A DNA stretch of 64,000 nucleotides from Paenibacillus tyrphae (GCF_000722545.1 NZ_JNVM01000004.1:62001-126000); one strand, 5' to 3'. Positions 34,526-43,951 are shown, counted from the stretch's first letter. Numbers and translations are program-made. Notes: a model not told the origin generated them from the letters alone.

Positions 34526-35812
34526 ATGACAACCAATAATCGTAAAGCGCAATCGGAACAGCTTAAGCAAAAATGGAATTCCAAACGGTTCGAAGGGGTA
34601 CGGCGCCCTTACAGTCCGGAAGACGTACTTCGCCTGCGGGGCTCGGTACTGATCGAGCACACGCTGGCGCAGCGGGGAGCGGAGAAGCTGTGGAAGCTGG
34701 TTCATACGGAAGATTACGTTCATGCCCTGGGCGCCCTGACAGGCAATCAAGCTCTCCAGCAGGCGAAGGCGGGACTGAAGGCCATTTATCTCAGCGGCTG
34801 GCAGGTGGCGGCGGACGCCAACCTGAGCGGCCAAATGTATCCGGACCAAAGCTTGTATCCCGCGAACAGCGTACCTGCCGTAGTCAAGCGGATCAATCAG
34901 ACGCTGCAAAGAGCGGATCAAATCCAGCACGCGGAAGGGAAAGAGCACATCGATTTTTTCCTGCCGATCGTGGCTGACGCCGAAGCGGGCTTCGGCGGAC
35001 CGCTCAACGTCTTCGAATTAATGAAAGCGATGATCGAAGCGGGAGCGGCCGCTGTTCACTTCGAGGATCAGCTCTCCTCGGAGAAAAAATGCGGACATAT
35101 GGGCGGCAAGGTGCTGCTGCCTACCCGGCAGGCGGTCCGCCATCTGATCGCCGCCAGACTCGCTGCTGACGTCATGGGCGTCGATACGCTGATCATCGCC
35201 AGAACGGATGCGAACGCAGCTAAGCTGCTGACCAGCGATATCGACGATAACGACAAGGCGTTCCTCACAGGCGAGCGCTCGCCGGAAGGCTTCTATTATG
35301 TCAAAGACGGCCTGGACCAAGCGATTTCCCGCGGTCTTGCATATGCTCCCTATGCCGATATGGTCTGGTGCGAAACGGCCGAGCCGAATCTGGAGGAAGC
35401 GCGGCGGTTTGCGGAAACGATCCATGCGAAGTACCCCGGCAAGCTGCTGGCGTACAACTGCTCGCCTTCGTTCAACTGGAAGCGGAAGCTGGACGATGCC
35501 ACGATCGCGGCGTTCCAACGGGAATTAGGAAAGATGGGCTATAAATTCCAATTCGTGACGCTGGCCGGTTTCCATTCGTTGAACTACGGCATGTTCGAAT
35601 TGGCCAGAGGGTACCGTGACCGGGGCATGGCCGCCTACTCGGAGCTGCAGCAGTCGGAGTTCACCAGCGAACGCTACGGCTACGAAGCGACCCGGCACCA
35701 GCGCGAGGTCGGAACCGGCTACTTCGATGAAGTATCGCTTGTCCTGTCCGGAGGCGATTCCGTGACGACGGCGCTCAAGGATTCTACCGAAGCGGAACAG
35801 TTTGCAGGCTAA
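34526..35812 (+). CDS. aceA: Isocitrate lyase
   Basis: 428 residues. It splits isocitrate into succinate and glyoxylate in the glyoxylate shunt. The catalytic loop KKCGH is at 187-191 (Cys189); metal and substrate residues in ADAEAGFGG and NCSPSFNW are intact. AGGAGGGAAAAAGGG precedes the ATG. The operon with malate synthase permits growth on acetate and on fatty acids, in line with the beta-oxidation cluster 10 kb downstream. Confidence 0.96.
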   Translation: MTTNNRKAQSEQLKQKWNSKRFEGVRRPYSPEDVLRLRGSVLIEHTLAQRGAEKLWKLVHTEDYVHALGALTGNQALQQAKAGLKAIYLSGWQVAADANLSGQMYPDQSLYPANSVPAVVKRINQTLQRADQIQHAEGKEHIDFFLPIVADAEAGFGGPLNVFELMKAMIEAGAAAVHFEDQLSSEKKCGHMGGKVLLPTRQAVRHLIAARLAADVMGVDTLIIARTDANAAKLLTSDIDDNDKAFLTGERSPEGFYYVKDGLDQAISRGLAYAPYADMVWCETAEPNLEEARRFAETIHAKYPGKLLAYNCSPSFNWKRKLDDATIAAFQRELGKMGYKFQFVTLAGFHSLNYGMFELARGYRDRGMAAYSELQQSEFTSERYGYEATRHQREVGTGYFDEVSLVLSGGDSVTTALKDSTEAEQFAG

Positions 35813-35825
35813 GGAGGCCAGGGCA

Positions 35826-37427
35826 ATGACTTATCATGCGGTTTCACAAGGCGTGCTGCTGAAGGGCCGAATGCATAACCCGGCTTATTTTGAAATCTTG
35901 ACTCCCGGCGCGCTGGAATTTATAGCGGAACTGGAGAAGAAATTCGGTCATCGGCGTCTCTCCTTGCTGAAACAGCGGGAAGAGCGGCAGGAGCGGATTG
36001 ATGCGGGGGAGCTGCCTGATTTTTTGAAGGAGACGGCGGACGTTCGCAGCGGGGATTGGCGCATTGCGCCAATCCCGCCCGATCTGGCCGACCGCAGGGT
36101 CGAGATCACCGGGCCTGCCGGCGACCGGAAAATGGTCATCAACGCGCTGAACTCCGGCGCGAAACTGTATATGGCGGATTTTGAAGACGCGAATTCGCCG
36201 CAGTGGAGCAATTGCATCGAAGGACAAATCAACATGCGGGACGCTGTGCAGCGAACGATCCGCTATGAGTCTCCGGAAGGCAAGACGTATGCGCTGAACG
36301 AGCAGACGGCCGTACTGAAAGTCCGCCCCCGGGGCTGGCATTTGGAAGAAAAGCACGTATGGATCGATCAGCGTCCGATGTCGGCGGGACTATTCGATTT
36401 CGGCCTGTTCTTCTTCCACAACGCGCAAGAACTGCTGGATCGGGGGAGCGCCCCGTACTTCTACTTGCCGAAGCTGGAAAGCCATCTGGAAGCGAGATTG
36501 TGGAACGATGTCTTCTTCTTTGCCGAGGAGAAGCTGGGCATCCCCGCAGGCACGATCAAAGCGACGGTGCTGATCGAGACGATTTTGGCGGCATTTGAAA
36601 TGGACGAAATTTTGTATGAGCTGCGGGAGCATAGCGCAGGCCTCAACTGCGGCCGCTGGGACTATATTTTCAGCTATATTAAAAAGCTCAGAAACCAGGA
36701 GCATGTTATTTTGCCGGACCGCGGCTTGGTGACGATGGAATCGCCGTTCATGCGGGCTTATTCGCTGCTGGCGATCCAGACGTGTCACAAGCGGGGAGCG
36801 CCCTGCATCGGCGGCATGGCCGCGCAAATTCCGATTAAGGACGATCCCGAAGCCAACGAGGAGGCGATGCGGAAGGTCCGTGCGGATAAGACGCGCGAAG
36901 CGACGCAAGGGCATGACGGAACGTGGGTCGCTCATCCGGGCCTGGTGCCGGTTGCCCGGGATGTATTCGACCGCCTGATGCCGGCGCCCAATCAGATCGA
37001 CCGGCAGCTGACGGGCATCGAGGTGACCGCCGCCGACCTGCTCGAAGTTCCGCAGGGACCGATTACGGAAGCCGGCGTTCGCACGAACATTCACGTCGGG
37101 CTTCACTATTTGGAAGCGTGGCTGCGGGGCTACGGCGCGGTGCCGATCCGCAACCTGATGGAGGACGTAGCTACCGCGGAAATTTCGCGGGCGCAGCTGT
37201 GGCAGTGGATTCACCATCCGAAGGGCGTTCTGGAGGACGGGCGCAAAGTAACGGCTGAGCTGTTCGGAGAACTGCTCGAAGAAGAACTGAAGGCAATTCG
37301 GGAGCGCGTTGGCGCCGACCGGTTCGAACAAGGACAATATATGCTGGGGAAGACGCTGTTTAGCGATATGACGACGTCCGCGACATTCGAGGACTTTTTG
37401 ACCATCCCAAGCTACGCGCATTTATAA
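35826..37427 (+). CDS. aceB: Malate synthase (AceB type)
   Basis: 533 residues; condenses glyoxylate and acetyl-CoA to malate. Family blocks include [33 protein letters not shown] and the C-terminal [19 protein letters not shown]. Start ATG 35826 lies 8 nt after AAGGAGG, within 14 bp of the aceA stop. It is cytoplasmic and co-transcribed with aceA. Confidence 0.96.
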   Translation: MTYHAVSQGVLLKGRMHNPAYFEILTPGALEFIAELEKKFGHRRLSLLKQREERQERIDAGELPDFLKETADVRSGDWRIAPIPPDLADRRVEITGPAGDRKMVINALNSGAKLYMADFEDANSPQWSNCIEGQINMRDAVQRTIRYESPEGKTYALNEQTAVLKVRPRGWHLEEKHVWIDQRPMSAGLFDFGLFFFHNAQELLDRGSAPYFYLPKLESHLEARLWNDVFFFAEEKLGIPAGTIKATVLIETILAAFEMDEILYELREHSAGLNCGRWDYIFSYIKKLRNQEHVILPDRGLVTMESPFMRAYSLLAIQTCHKRGAPCIGGMAAQIPIKDDPEANEEAMRKVRADKTREATQGHDGTWVAHPGLVPVARDVFDRLMPAPNQIDRQLTGIEVTAADLLEVPQGPITEAGVRTNIHVGLHYLEAWLRGYGAVPIRNLMEDVATAEISRAQLWQWIHHPKGVLEDGRKVTAELFGELLEEELKAIRERVGADRFEQGQYMLGKTLFSDMTTSATFEDFLTIPSYAHL

Positions 37428-37446
37428 GGAATGGAGGAGAAGAAAT

Positions 37447-37629
37447 ATGCTTCAATCACCGACGAAGTTTTACGAGCAGCTTCCGGCCAAGTGCTGCAGC
37501 CGCTGCGGCGAAACGGTAGAGGAGATGGCGGACTGCTATCATACGGAGTGCTATAAATGCTCGGAAACGGTATTTTATCCGCTGTCGCCCATCTTTCTGA
37601 GCATGTACAATACGGCGATTCAAGAATAG
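37447..37629 (+). CDS. Small cysteine-rich protein downstream of aceB
   Basis: 60 residues with two CxxC pairs (CCSRCGE and CYKC) plus further Cys/His between them (DCYHTEC), a pattern consistent with one zinc ribbon. GGAGGAGAAGAAAT precedes the ATG, 19 bp after aceB, and the operon terminator follows. It is not obviously homologous to the 34275 protein except for cysteine content. Function unknown. Confidence 0.68.
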   Translation: MLQSPTKFYEQLPAKCCSRCGETVEEMADCYHTECYKCSETVFYPLSPIFLSMYNTAIQE

Positions 37630-37652
37630 CGGGCCACAGCGGCGCACACAAA

Positions 37653-37692
37653 ACAGCTCCTTTCCTGCGCGGAAGGGAGCTGTAAATTTTTG
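37653..37692 (+). terminator. Intrinsic terminator of the aceA-aceB operon
   Basis: ACAGCTCC-TTTCC stem against GGAAG-GGAGCTGT, then AAATTTTT. Confidence 0.85.
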
Positions 37693-37706
37693 GACGGCTA
37701 TTTTAG

Positions 37707-38462
37707 TTATTCATGTCCTGCCGCTGCGTAGGACTCGGCTGCCGCGGTCAGATAATACGCCAATCCGGTTTGCTGGCCTTCCAGCATGCGAAGATGAAAG
37801 TCGTCGCCGAGGAAAAAGCGCGTTTGGGCTGCAAAATTCGCAGCGGTGACGGTATGCCCGTGCTTGTTCATAAAGACAAGGTGGTCCCGGATCAGCCGCT
37901 GAATTTCCGCGTCGCTGTGCTTGATCCCCGTACGCAAAGCTTCTGCGATATGATTCATAAATGCCGCCGCCTCTTGAGCCTGCTCATTCATGCTTTGCGC
38001 ATCGATTTCTGCGGAATCGAGCATGTCGTAGCCGTAGGCGTCCTTCAAGTGCTGATTTTGCTCCTCCAATGCCTGTTCCCACTCCTGCGCGCTTTCGAAC
38101 CCTTTGAACATATCTTGGCTATTCATGATTTCTCCCTTCTCCATGCTGGCCATGGATTGCTGTAACGTTTCAATGATCGTTTCCAGCCTTTGCTTGCGGA
38201 GCAGAAGCAGCTCCTCCTGCTGCGCGAGAATCGAGTGCCGCTCAGGCTCCTCTTCAAGCAGCCGCGCGATTTCCTTCAAAGGAAAATCCAATTCCCGGTA
38301 AAACAAAATGTGCTGCAGACGTTCCAGCTCTTTCATCCCGTATAACCGGTATCCCGCCTCGCTGACCGCGCACGGCAGCAAAAGCCCGATTTTATGGTAA
38401 TGATGCAGTGTCTTGACGGTTACGCCGGACAAGGAAGATATTTCTTTGACCGTATAGAGGAT
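37707..38462 (-). CDS. MerR-family regulator with TipAS drug-binding domain; apparent ATC start
   Basis: N-terminal MerR winged helix followed by a coiled-coil (about 75-110) and a TipAS-type antibiotic-recognition domain (MNEQAQEAAAFMNHIAEALR, AAQTRFFLGDDFHLRMLEGQ). Family members begin MLYTVKEISxLSGVTVKTL. Here the matching codons begin ATC CTC TAT ACG, placed 7 nt after GGGAGGG, so the start codon appears to be ATC (38462). The only canonical in-frame alternative, TTG at 38432, would remove the first helix of the DNA-binding domain. The promoter is of MerR type. Confidence 0.8.
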   Translation of the reverse strand: MLYTVKEISSLSGVTVKTLHHYHKIGLLLPCAVSEAGYRLYGMKELERLQHILFYRELDFPLKEIARLLEEEPERHSILAQQEELLLLRKQRLETIIETLQQSMASMEKGEIMNSQDMFKGFESAQEWEQALEEQNQHLKDAYGYDMLDSAEIDAQSMNEQAQEAAAFMNHIAEALRTGIKHSDAEIQRLIRDHLVFMNKHGHTVTAANFAAQTRFFLGDDFHLRMLEGQQTGLAYYLTAAAESYAAAGHE

Positions 38463-38486
38463 GTCGTTTCCCTCCCTTCTGCATTT

Positions 38487-38517
38487 AGTGTACAGACTCC
38501 TCTAAGGGGAGGGTCAA
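38487..38517 (-). promoter_or_regulatory. MerR-type promoter with 19-bp spacer
   Basis: On the minus strand TTGACC (38517-38512) and TACACT (38492-38487) are 19 bp apart, the stretched spacing that MerR activators correct. The spacer carries the dyad CTCCTCTAAGGGGAG (38497-38511). Autoregulation is likely. Confidence 0.82.
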
Positions 38518-38524
38518 GAAAAAC

Positions 38525-38623
38525 TTATCTCAGCATATAACGTAGTGCGGATAACAATAACAAAGCCGCAATTCCGAAGCAAAGGCGCATAAGCCATTTT
38601 TCCTGCCGATCAAAGGCATTCAA
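38525..38623 (-). CDS. Small membrane peptide downstream of cydB (CydS/CbdX-like position)
   Basis: 32 residues: a charged N-terminus (MNAFDRQEKWLM) and one hydrophobic helix (LCFGIAALLLLSALRYML). Its TTG start overlaps the cydB stop (TTGA), with GGGGG upstream in cydB, a coupling that argues for translation. Tiny single-helix subunits in this position (CydS, CbdX, CydX) stabilise bd oxidases. Sequence similarity to a named one cannot be claimed. Confidence 0.62.
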   Translation of the reverse strand: MNAFDRQEKWLMRLCFGIAALLLLSALRYMLR

Positions 38624-39636
38624 GACGTTTCCCCCTTCACGTACTTGGCACTGAATAAAAACAGTCTGAGCAGCAGCACAAGCGCCGGAATCAAAAGCAC
38701 GAGACCTGCTACGAACGAGACGATTAACGCCCGCCCCATGGTTGGATTCGTGACACTGCTTGAAAGCGTTAAATACGGATAAAGCAAATAAGGAAGATGC
38801 GAAATCCCGTAACCGAAAAATGCAAATGCAAACTGCAGCATCACCATCACAAAAGCCGTACCGTAGTTTTTCCGCCGCCAAATCAGCCAGATGGAAGTTA
38901 CATAGCTTCCAAAAGACAAAGCGAACATCCACCATACCTTAAGCGTATTTTGGAAATGCTCCGGGTTATGATTGCGAAGGGCAATAAAGACAAAGAGACT
39001 GGAAATAATCGTCGGTATGCCTCCCCATAAAGCAAAATAGCGAAGCCACTCAAGCGCCCTTTTATCTTCCGCATGATCGGCGTAATATGTCAAGAAAGCT
39101 GAACTGATAAATAGAACACTTGAAACGGCAAGAAGGACAACAGCCCAAGAATAGGAGCTGAAGAACAGCTCCTCCATCAGCAGCGTAACGGTGTTTCCGC
39201 TGACGGACAAAAAGCCTCCTTCCGAAATGGTAAATACGGTTGATAAAGCGGCCGGTATAAGCAGTCCCGTCGATCCGTAGGCAAGCAGATAAAGATTACT
39301 TTTCTTTGCGCCATAATTGGCAAAGGCATAGAAAGATCCCCGTACGGCGAGCAGGATGAGCGCTATGCTTCCGGGAAGCAGCAAGGCGGTTCCGTAATAG
39401 TAGGCCGTCTCCGGAAAAAAGCCGACAATGCCGACGAAAAAGAAGACGAGGAAAACATTCGTAACTTCCCACACCGGCGATAAGTATCTGGAAATGACGG
39501 GCCCAATAACGTTTTCGATTCCGATGACCTTGCCGTAATAAGCGTAAAACCCGGCACCGAAATCGATGGACGCAACAATCAAGTAACCATAAAGGAATAT
39601 CCACAGAACCGTAATTCCAATTTGTTCCAATTGCAT
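38620..39636 (-). CDS. cydB: Cytochrome bd-type quinol oxidase subunit II (YthB/CioB type)
   Basis: 338-residue membrane protein with about eight helices, beginning MQLEQIGITVLWIFLYGYLI with DFGAG soon after, as in subunit II of bd oxidases. It belongs with the cyanide-insensitive YthAB branch rather than CydAB proper. It lies 12 bp after subunit I and contacts it without binding heme itself. Confidence 0.9.
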   Translation of the reverse strand: MQLEQIGITVLWIFLYGYLIVASIDFGAGFYAYYGKVIGIENVIGPVISRYLSPVWEVTNVFLVFFFVGIVGFFPETAYYYGTALLLPGSIALILLAVRGSFYAFANYGAKKSNLYLLAYGSTGLLIPAALSTVFTISEGGFLSVSGNTVTLLMEELFFSSYSWAVVLLAVSSVLFISSAFLTYYADHAEDKRALEWLRYFALWGGIPTIISSLFVFIALRNHNPEHFQNTLKVWWMFALSFGSYVTSIWLIWRRKNYGTAFVMVMLQFAFAFFGYGISHLPYLLYPYLTLSSSVTNPTMGRALIVSFVAGLVLLIPALVLLLRLFLFSAKYVKGETS

Positions 39637-39648
39637 GTTGATGTCCTC

Positions 39649-40977
39649 CTACAAAATAATTCGCCTTTCCTCCAGCTCATACTCAGCCGGTTTATTGCGG
39701 AACAATCGGCTGAGCACGAGCAGGCAAACTATGCCTAGCAGGAGGTACAAAGCAGCGAACAGCCAAAAGGTGATTCCGACATGAGGATTCGTCGTCGCCG
39801 CATCGGACACACGCATGTATCCCCTTAAAATCCACGGTTGTCTGCCCACTTCCGCGTAAAACCAACCAAGCTCGATGGCGAGCAAGGAAAAGGGCCCCCC
39901 GGCAAAAATGGCCCAAAGCATCCAGCGGTTATAAGCATTCCGGCGTTTCATTCGGGTCATGATGAGGAAGATGACGGGAACGGCCAGCAAGTAAAAGCCG
40001 ATGCCTGCCATGGCATCAAACAAATAGTGCACATAAAGCGGGGGCCACTGGTCTTCCGGAAATTCGTTTAAGCCGACCACCGTTCCGTTTGGATCGTTAG
40101 TTGCGAGAACGCTAAGCGCCCAAGGAATTTTTATCGCCCCCGTGATCTCGTTCGTGACCGGATTCAGTTGACCGCCGATCACAAGCGAAGCACGATTGCT
40201 TGTTTCGAAATGCCATTCCGCCGCGGCAAGTTTCTCAGGCTGCTTTTCGGCCAAAAATTTGGCGGAAGCGTCTCCTATCCAAATTGTGGCTGCCGCAAGA
40301 ATAAGTCCGGTCATCATATTAAGCCGGATCGACTTTTTGTAATAATCGTTGTTTCGTCCCCGCAGCATAGAAAATGCAGCAATCATCCCTAACAGAAATG
40401 CAGCGGTCAAATAAGCGGAAGACAGCACGTGGGCCACTTTTGAAGGTGTCGCTGGATTCAACATGGCCGCGAGCGGATCAAGATTCGTCAGCTTGCCATT
40501 TTCAATCGTAAACCCTTGCGGCGTATTCATAAAACCATTAACCATCGTAATAAACAACGCTGAAGCGGAGGAACCGATGACGATGGGAAGGGTTAGCAGC
40601 CAGTGAAGGTACGGATTGCTGAACCGATTCCATGTGTACAGATAGATACCAAGAAAAATAGCTTCGAAGAAAAATGCAAAGGTTTCCAAAAAAAGCGGCA
40701 AGCTGATCACATTGCCTGCAAATCGCATAAATTCCGGCCATAGCAGGCTGAGCTGAAGACCGATACACGTTCCGGTAACGACACCTACGGCTACCGTAAT
40801 GACAAAGCCTCGCGTCCATCTTCTTGCCATGAGGGAATAGTGGGGGTCCTTTTTCCTGATCCCTATCCATTCGGCGATGGAGATGAAGATCGGTATGCCG
40901 ACGCCAACGGTGGCGAACAGTATGTGAAAGGCAAGTGTCATTTCCGTCAAGCCGCGGCTCCAATTCAACGCATTCAT
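39649..40977 (-). CDS. cydA: Cytochrome bd-type quinol oxidase subunit I (YthA/CioA type)
   Basis: 442 residues; the ATG at 40977 follows AAGGAGGGTTTAAG. Heme-ligand His near the N-terminus (LAFHILFATVGVGIP), the second-helix blocks and the quinol-site motif GWFYAEVGRQPW are present. The shorter periplasmic Q-loop is that of the cyanide-insensitive branch. It reduces oxygen to water with menaquinol without proton pumping. No cydDC assembly genes are near. Confidence 0.92.
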   Translation of the reverse strand: MNALNWSRGLTEMTLAFHILFATVGVGIPIFISIAEWIGIRKKDPHYSLMARRWTRGFVITVAVGVVTGTCIGLQLSLLWPEFMRFAGNVISLPLFLETFAFFFEAIFLGIYLYTWNRFSNPYLHWLLTLPIVIGSSASALFITMVNGFMNTPQGFTIENGKLTNLDPLAAMLNPATPSKVAHVLSSAYLTAAFLLGMIAAFSMLRGRNNDYYKKSIRLNMMTGLILAAATIWIGDASAKFLAEKQPEKLAAAEWHFETSNRASLVIGGQLNPVTNEITGAIKIPWALSVLATNDPNGTVVGLNEFPEDQWPPLYVHYLFDAMAGIGFYLLAVPVIFLIMTRMKRRNAYNRWMLWAIFAGGPFSLLAIELGWFYAEVGRQPWILRGYMRVSDAATTNPHVGITFWLFAALYLLLGIVCLLVLSRLFRNKPAEYELEERRIIL

Positions 40978-41102
40978 CTTAAACCCTCCTTGCTTACGAT
41001 CATCAAACCCCTGGCGGTATCTTTGAGTTCCATCGATTAATATTCCTGTCTTTTCCAAAAAGTATACAAGGAAGCCGCGGCAGCTTTGATTTTAGAAAAC
41101 AA

Positions 41103-41130
41103 TAAAAAAAAGCCGCGAGATTCGCGACTT
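41103..41130 (-). terminator. Intrinsic terminator downstream of lgt
   Basis: Minus-strand stem AGTCGCGA-ATC-TCGCGGCT followed by a run of T (A-run at 41104-41110 on the plus strand). It separates lgt from the oxidase operon. Confidence 0.85.
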
Positions 41131-41150
41131 TGAAAGAAAATATTTTGTAG

Positions 41151-41945
41151 CTATGCCATACCTTCTTCTTCCGTTTGTGGGGCTCGAAAATAAAGATAAA
41201 CGCCAATTCCTAATGAAAGAATAACGATCGTTGCCGATGTCCATTGTGCCGCCGTCCAATGAAATAAATACCTTTGGGAATCGCCGCGCAGCATTTCCAA
41301 CAGGAACCGTCCGATATTGTAGAAGATATTGTAAGCAAGAAACAGATAGCCGCGTTTTAATTTTTTTCTCAAAAGAATCATGAGCAGGGCAAAAATGATA
41401 ATGTCCATTTGTCCTTCCCATACTTCGGCAGGCCATAGCGGTTGATCGCCATAGGTGGCTCTTGCGTTGGTGCCTTCGGGATACAAAATGCCAAAATTGC
41501 CGCCTGTCGGATCTCCGAAAGCATCGCCGTTCATCAAGTTGGCATCGCGGCCGATGCTTTGGGCAAGAATGAGACCCGGAGCGCATAAGTCCGCCAGTTC
41601 CCAAAACGATATTTTGTGCTTTCGCACATACCAAATTCCTACCAGAATGGCCCCGATCACTCCACCCTGAATTGACAAACCGCCATGCCATATCGCGATA
41701 ATCTCTTCCGGATGCTTGGAGTAAAACTCCCAATCAAAGAAAAATACCGTCCAAAATCTTGAACCGATAATGGCTCCGATCATCATCGGCACAATCAAGT
41801 TCATCAAATGCTCTGCCAAATGATCTTTTTTTTGCAGTTTGGCTAACGTGATCGTAAATCCAACGCCAAGGATAATCGCCAAAACAAACAAGATGCTGTA
41901 CGAACGAATGGGAAAAGAACCTATGTGTGCAATATACTGATGCAA
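41151..41945 (-). CDS. lgt: Prolipoprotein diacylglyceryl transferase paralogue
   Basis: 264-residue membrane enzyme with about seven helices; transfers diacylglycerol to the lipobox Cys. The essential HGGLSIQGG motif is present. The second signature reads GRDANLMNGDAFG, with the expected Arg and Asn, but Asp where E. coli Lgt has Glu151; this GDAFG form is seen in a subset of Firmicutes. It sits upstream of the oxidase genes on the same strand but has its own terminator. The composition is AT-rich, so it may be an accessory second copy. Confidence 0.85.
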   Translation of the reverse strand: MHQYIAHIGSFPIRSYSILFVLAIILGVGFTITLAKLQKKDHLAEHLMNLIVPMMIGAIIGSRFWTVFFFDWEFYSKHPEEIIAIWHGGLSIQGGVIGAILVGIWYVRKHKISFWELADLCAPGLILAQSIGRDANLMNGDAFGDPTGGNFGILYPEGTNARATYGDQPLWPAEVWEGQMDIIIFALLMILLRKKLKRGYLFLAYNIFYNIGRFLLEMLRGDSQRYLFHWTAAQWTSATIVILSLGIGVYLYFRAPQTEEEGMA

Positions 41946-42033
41946 TCAGGCCACTTCTTTCTGCGTTAGTTTGATAATGAAAATAATAATTTAGTCCGCT
42001 ATGTCTTTTCAAGTATGGAAGTGATGAAACCAG

Positions 42034-42071
42034 TTGACTTAGTTATAAAATGAATAGTAATATTATAACTA
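42034..42071 (+). promoter_or_regulatory. padR promoter with 9-bp inverted repeat
   Basis: TTGACT (42034-42039), 18 bp, TAATAT (42058-42063). Perfect arms TAGTTATAA (42040-42048) and TTATAACTA (42063-42071) bracket the spacer and -10, as expected of a PadR operator. The expected start point is next to the ATG at 42071. Confidence 0.7.
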
Positions 42072-42688
42072 TGAAAAAGACGAATACAATCCAACGTTCC
42101 CCTCTAGCCCTAGCCATCCTTGCGCTTCTTGCGGAAGAGCCGATGCACCCGTACCGAATGCAGCAGCTGCTTAAAGAAAGAGGAAAGGATGAAGTGATTA
42201 ACGTACGCCAACGTACGAGTATTTATCAAACGATCGATCGCCTGCTGCGCGACGGATTGATCGCTGTTCGTGAAACGTTGAAAGAACCCGGAAAACCCGA
42301 CCGTACGGTTTACGAATCCGCGGAGGACGGTCGGAAGCTGTTTCGGGAATGGCTTCGGGATATGCTGTCCGTGCCTTCTCAGGAGTTCCCCGATTTTCCC
42401 GTTGCCGTATCGTTCCTGTCTCTATTGACGCCGGATGACGTCTTGAAGCAGTTGGAACGAAGATCGCTTCTTCTTGAAAAAGAAATTGAACGCGTAAGCT
42501 CGGATCTGCAAACCTACAAGGATATCATTCCCAGACTGTTCATGCTTGAAACCGAGTATAAACAGGCCGTGCTGACGGCCGAATGGCAGTGGGTGCGCTC
42601 CATCAGCGACGATTTGCGGAATGGGGATCTCGACTGGGACGAGGAGTGGCTGCGTGAAATTACGCTGCGCCTCAATAGCAAAGAGTAG
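42071..42688 (+). CDS. PadR-family transcriptional regulator
   Basis: 205 residues from ATG 42071. PadR winged helix at about 10-95 (LALAILALLAEEPMHPYRMQ, TSIYQTIDRLLRDGLI) and a helical C-terminal Vir-like domain (about 110-200). An ATG at 42050 is in frame but falls between the -35 and -10, and neither ATG has a ribosome-binding site, which suggests a leaderless mRNA from 42071. It probably represses itself and the FAD monooxygenase gene 45 bp downstream. Confidence 0.85.
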   Translation: MKKTNTIQRSPLALAILALLAEEPMHPYRMQQLLKERGKDEVINVRQRTSIYQTIDRLLRDGLIAVRETLKEPGKPDRTVYESAEDGRKLFREWLRDMLSVPSQEFPDFPVAVSFLSLLTPDDVLKQLERRSLLLEKEIERVSSDLQTYKDIIPRLFMLETEYKQAVLTAEWQWVRSISDDLRNGDLDWDEEWLREITLRLNSKE

Positions 42689-42733
42689 CTGTCGTACACC
42701 ATCATCACTCATACGCGGAAGAGGAGAGGTAGT

Positions 42734-43951
42734 ATGCCGACGAACCGTAAAGCAAAAAAAGCGCTGATCATCGGAGGCGGTCTTGCCGGACCGGCGCTCG
42801 CCCTGTTTCTGAAACGAGCAGGTATTGAGGCGGAGATTTACGAAGCCCGAACATCTTCCGAAGGCTTCTCGCTTACTTTATCGTGCAATGGGCTGGCTGT
42901 CCTGCAGGAGCTCGGACTTGACCAAGCGGTCTTGAAGGAAGGATCTGCCGTAAGTAAATGGAAGATGTGGAATGGAAGGGGGAAGTATTTGGGCGGAGGC
43001 GTCTTGGCAGGAGGAGGCTTGAAAAGCGTCTTTATTAAGCGCGTTCCTCTAGGCAGCATCATCTCGGATGAAGTCGAACGCCAGGGCATCCCCATCTTTC
43101 GCGGCAAAAAGCTGGAAGATATTAAGGCAGCCGTGGAAGGAGGAGCAGTTGCGACTTTCCAGGACGGCACCAGCGTCTCCGGAGACTACCTGATCGGCTG
43201 CGACGGCGTTCATTCGCGTACCCGTCAGATCATCGACCCGGGATTTCAAGGCCCCGCCTTTACGGGGCTAATCAACAGCGGCGGATATACCTCAGGTGTC
43301 GAAGTTCCCGGCGAACCGGAAACGATTCATTTCATTTTCTGCAAACGGGCCTTTTTCGGATATCACGTCAGCCCTAGCGGTTTCATTTATTGGTTTACGA
43401 ATTGGCCGCAAGCGAATGAACCCGCTAGAGATGCATTCAAAGACATTACCGATGTAGAGCGCAAAAAGATGATGCTGGACATTTACAAAGACGACCAGCC
43501 CTTTATCGGGAAAATCATTGAGGGAGCGGAAACGGCGTTTCCATTTTTCCCATCCTACGATCTTCCCCAGCAGCCTTCCCATTGGCACAAGGGACCGATT
43601 GCTCTGGTCGGCGATGCGGCGCACGCGATTTCCCCCAGCTCCGGTCAAGGAGCCTCGATGGCGCTGGAGGATGCCATGGTTCTGGCAAAATGTTTGCGGG
43701 ACATCCCTAACGCAGAGCATGCCTTCGCAACCTACGAGCAGCTCAGGCGGGAGCGCACCGTCAAAATGTACGACGTGGGGCGGCACGGCGATTCCGGCAA
43801 GCATGTAACGGGTTCACTCCAACAGTGGTTCCGGGATATGACGACGCCGCTGTTCCTCAAGCTATTCGCGAATCCGAAGGCATCCGACTGGATGTACTCG
43901 TACAGAGTCGATTGGGAGAAGAACGTATCGGCAAGCCGGTACAAGAATTAA
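42734..43951 (+). CDS. FAD-dependent monooxygenase (PHBH fold)
   Basis: 405 residues. N-terminal FAD fold ALIIGGGLAGPALALFLKRAG, DG motif GDYLIGCDGVHSRTRQ and second FAD motif LVGDAAHAISPSSGQGASMALED are all intact. This architecture is shared by aromatic hydroxylases and by TetX/Rox-type antibiotic-modifying enzymes; the sequence alone does not separate them. It follows the PadR gene, so expression is probably induced by a substrate-like compound. GGAAGAGGAGAGGT precedes the ATG. Confidence 0.88.
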   Translation: MPTNRKAKKALIIGGGLAGPALALFLKRAGIEAEIYEARTSSEGFSLTLSCNGLAVLQELGLDQAVLKEGSAVSKWKMWNGRGKYLGGGVLAGGGLKSVFIKRVPLGSIISDEVERQGIPIFRGKKLEDIKAAVEGGAVATFQDGTSVSGDYLIGCDGVHSRTRQIIDPGFQGPAFTGLINSGGYTSGVEVPGEPETIHFIFCKRAFFGYHVSPSGFIYWFTNWPQANEPARDAFKDITDVERKKMMLDIYKDDQPFIGKIIEGAETAFPFFPSYDLPQQPSHWHKGPIALVGDAAHAISPSSGQGASMALEDAMVLAKCLRDIPNAEHAFATYEQLRRERTVKMYDVGRHGDSGKHVTGSLQQWFRDMTTPLFLKLFANPKASDWMYSYRVDWEKNVSASRYKN

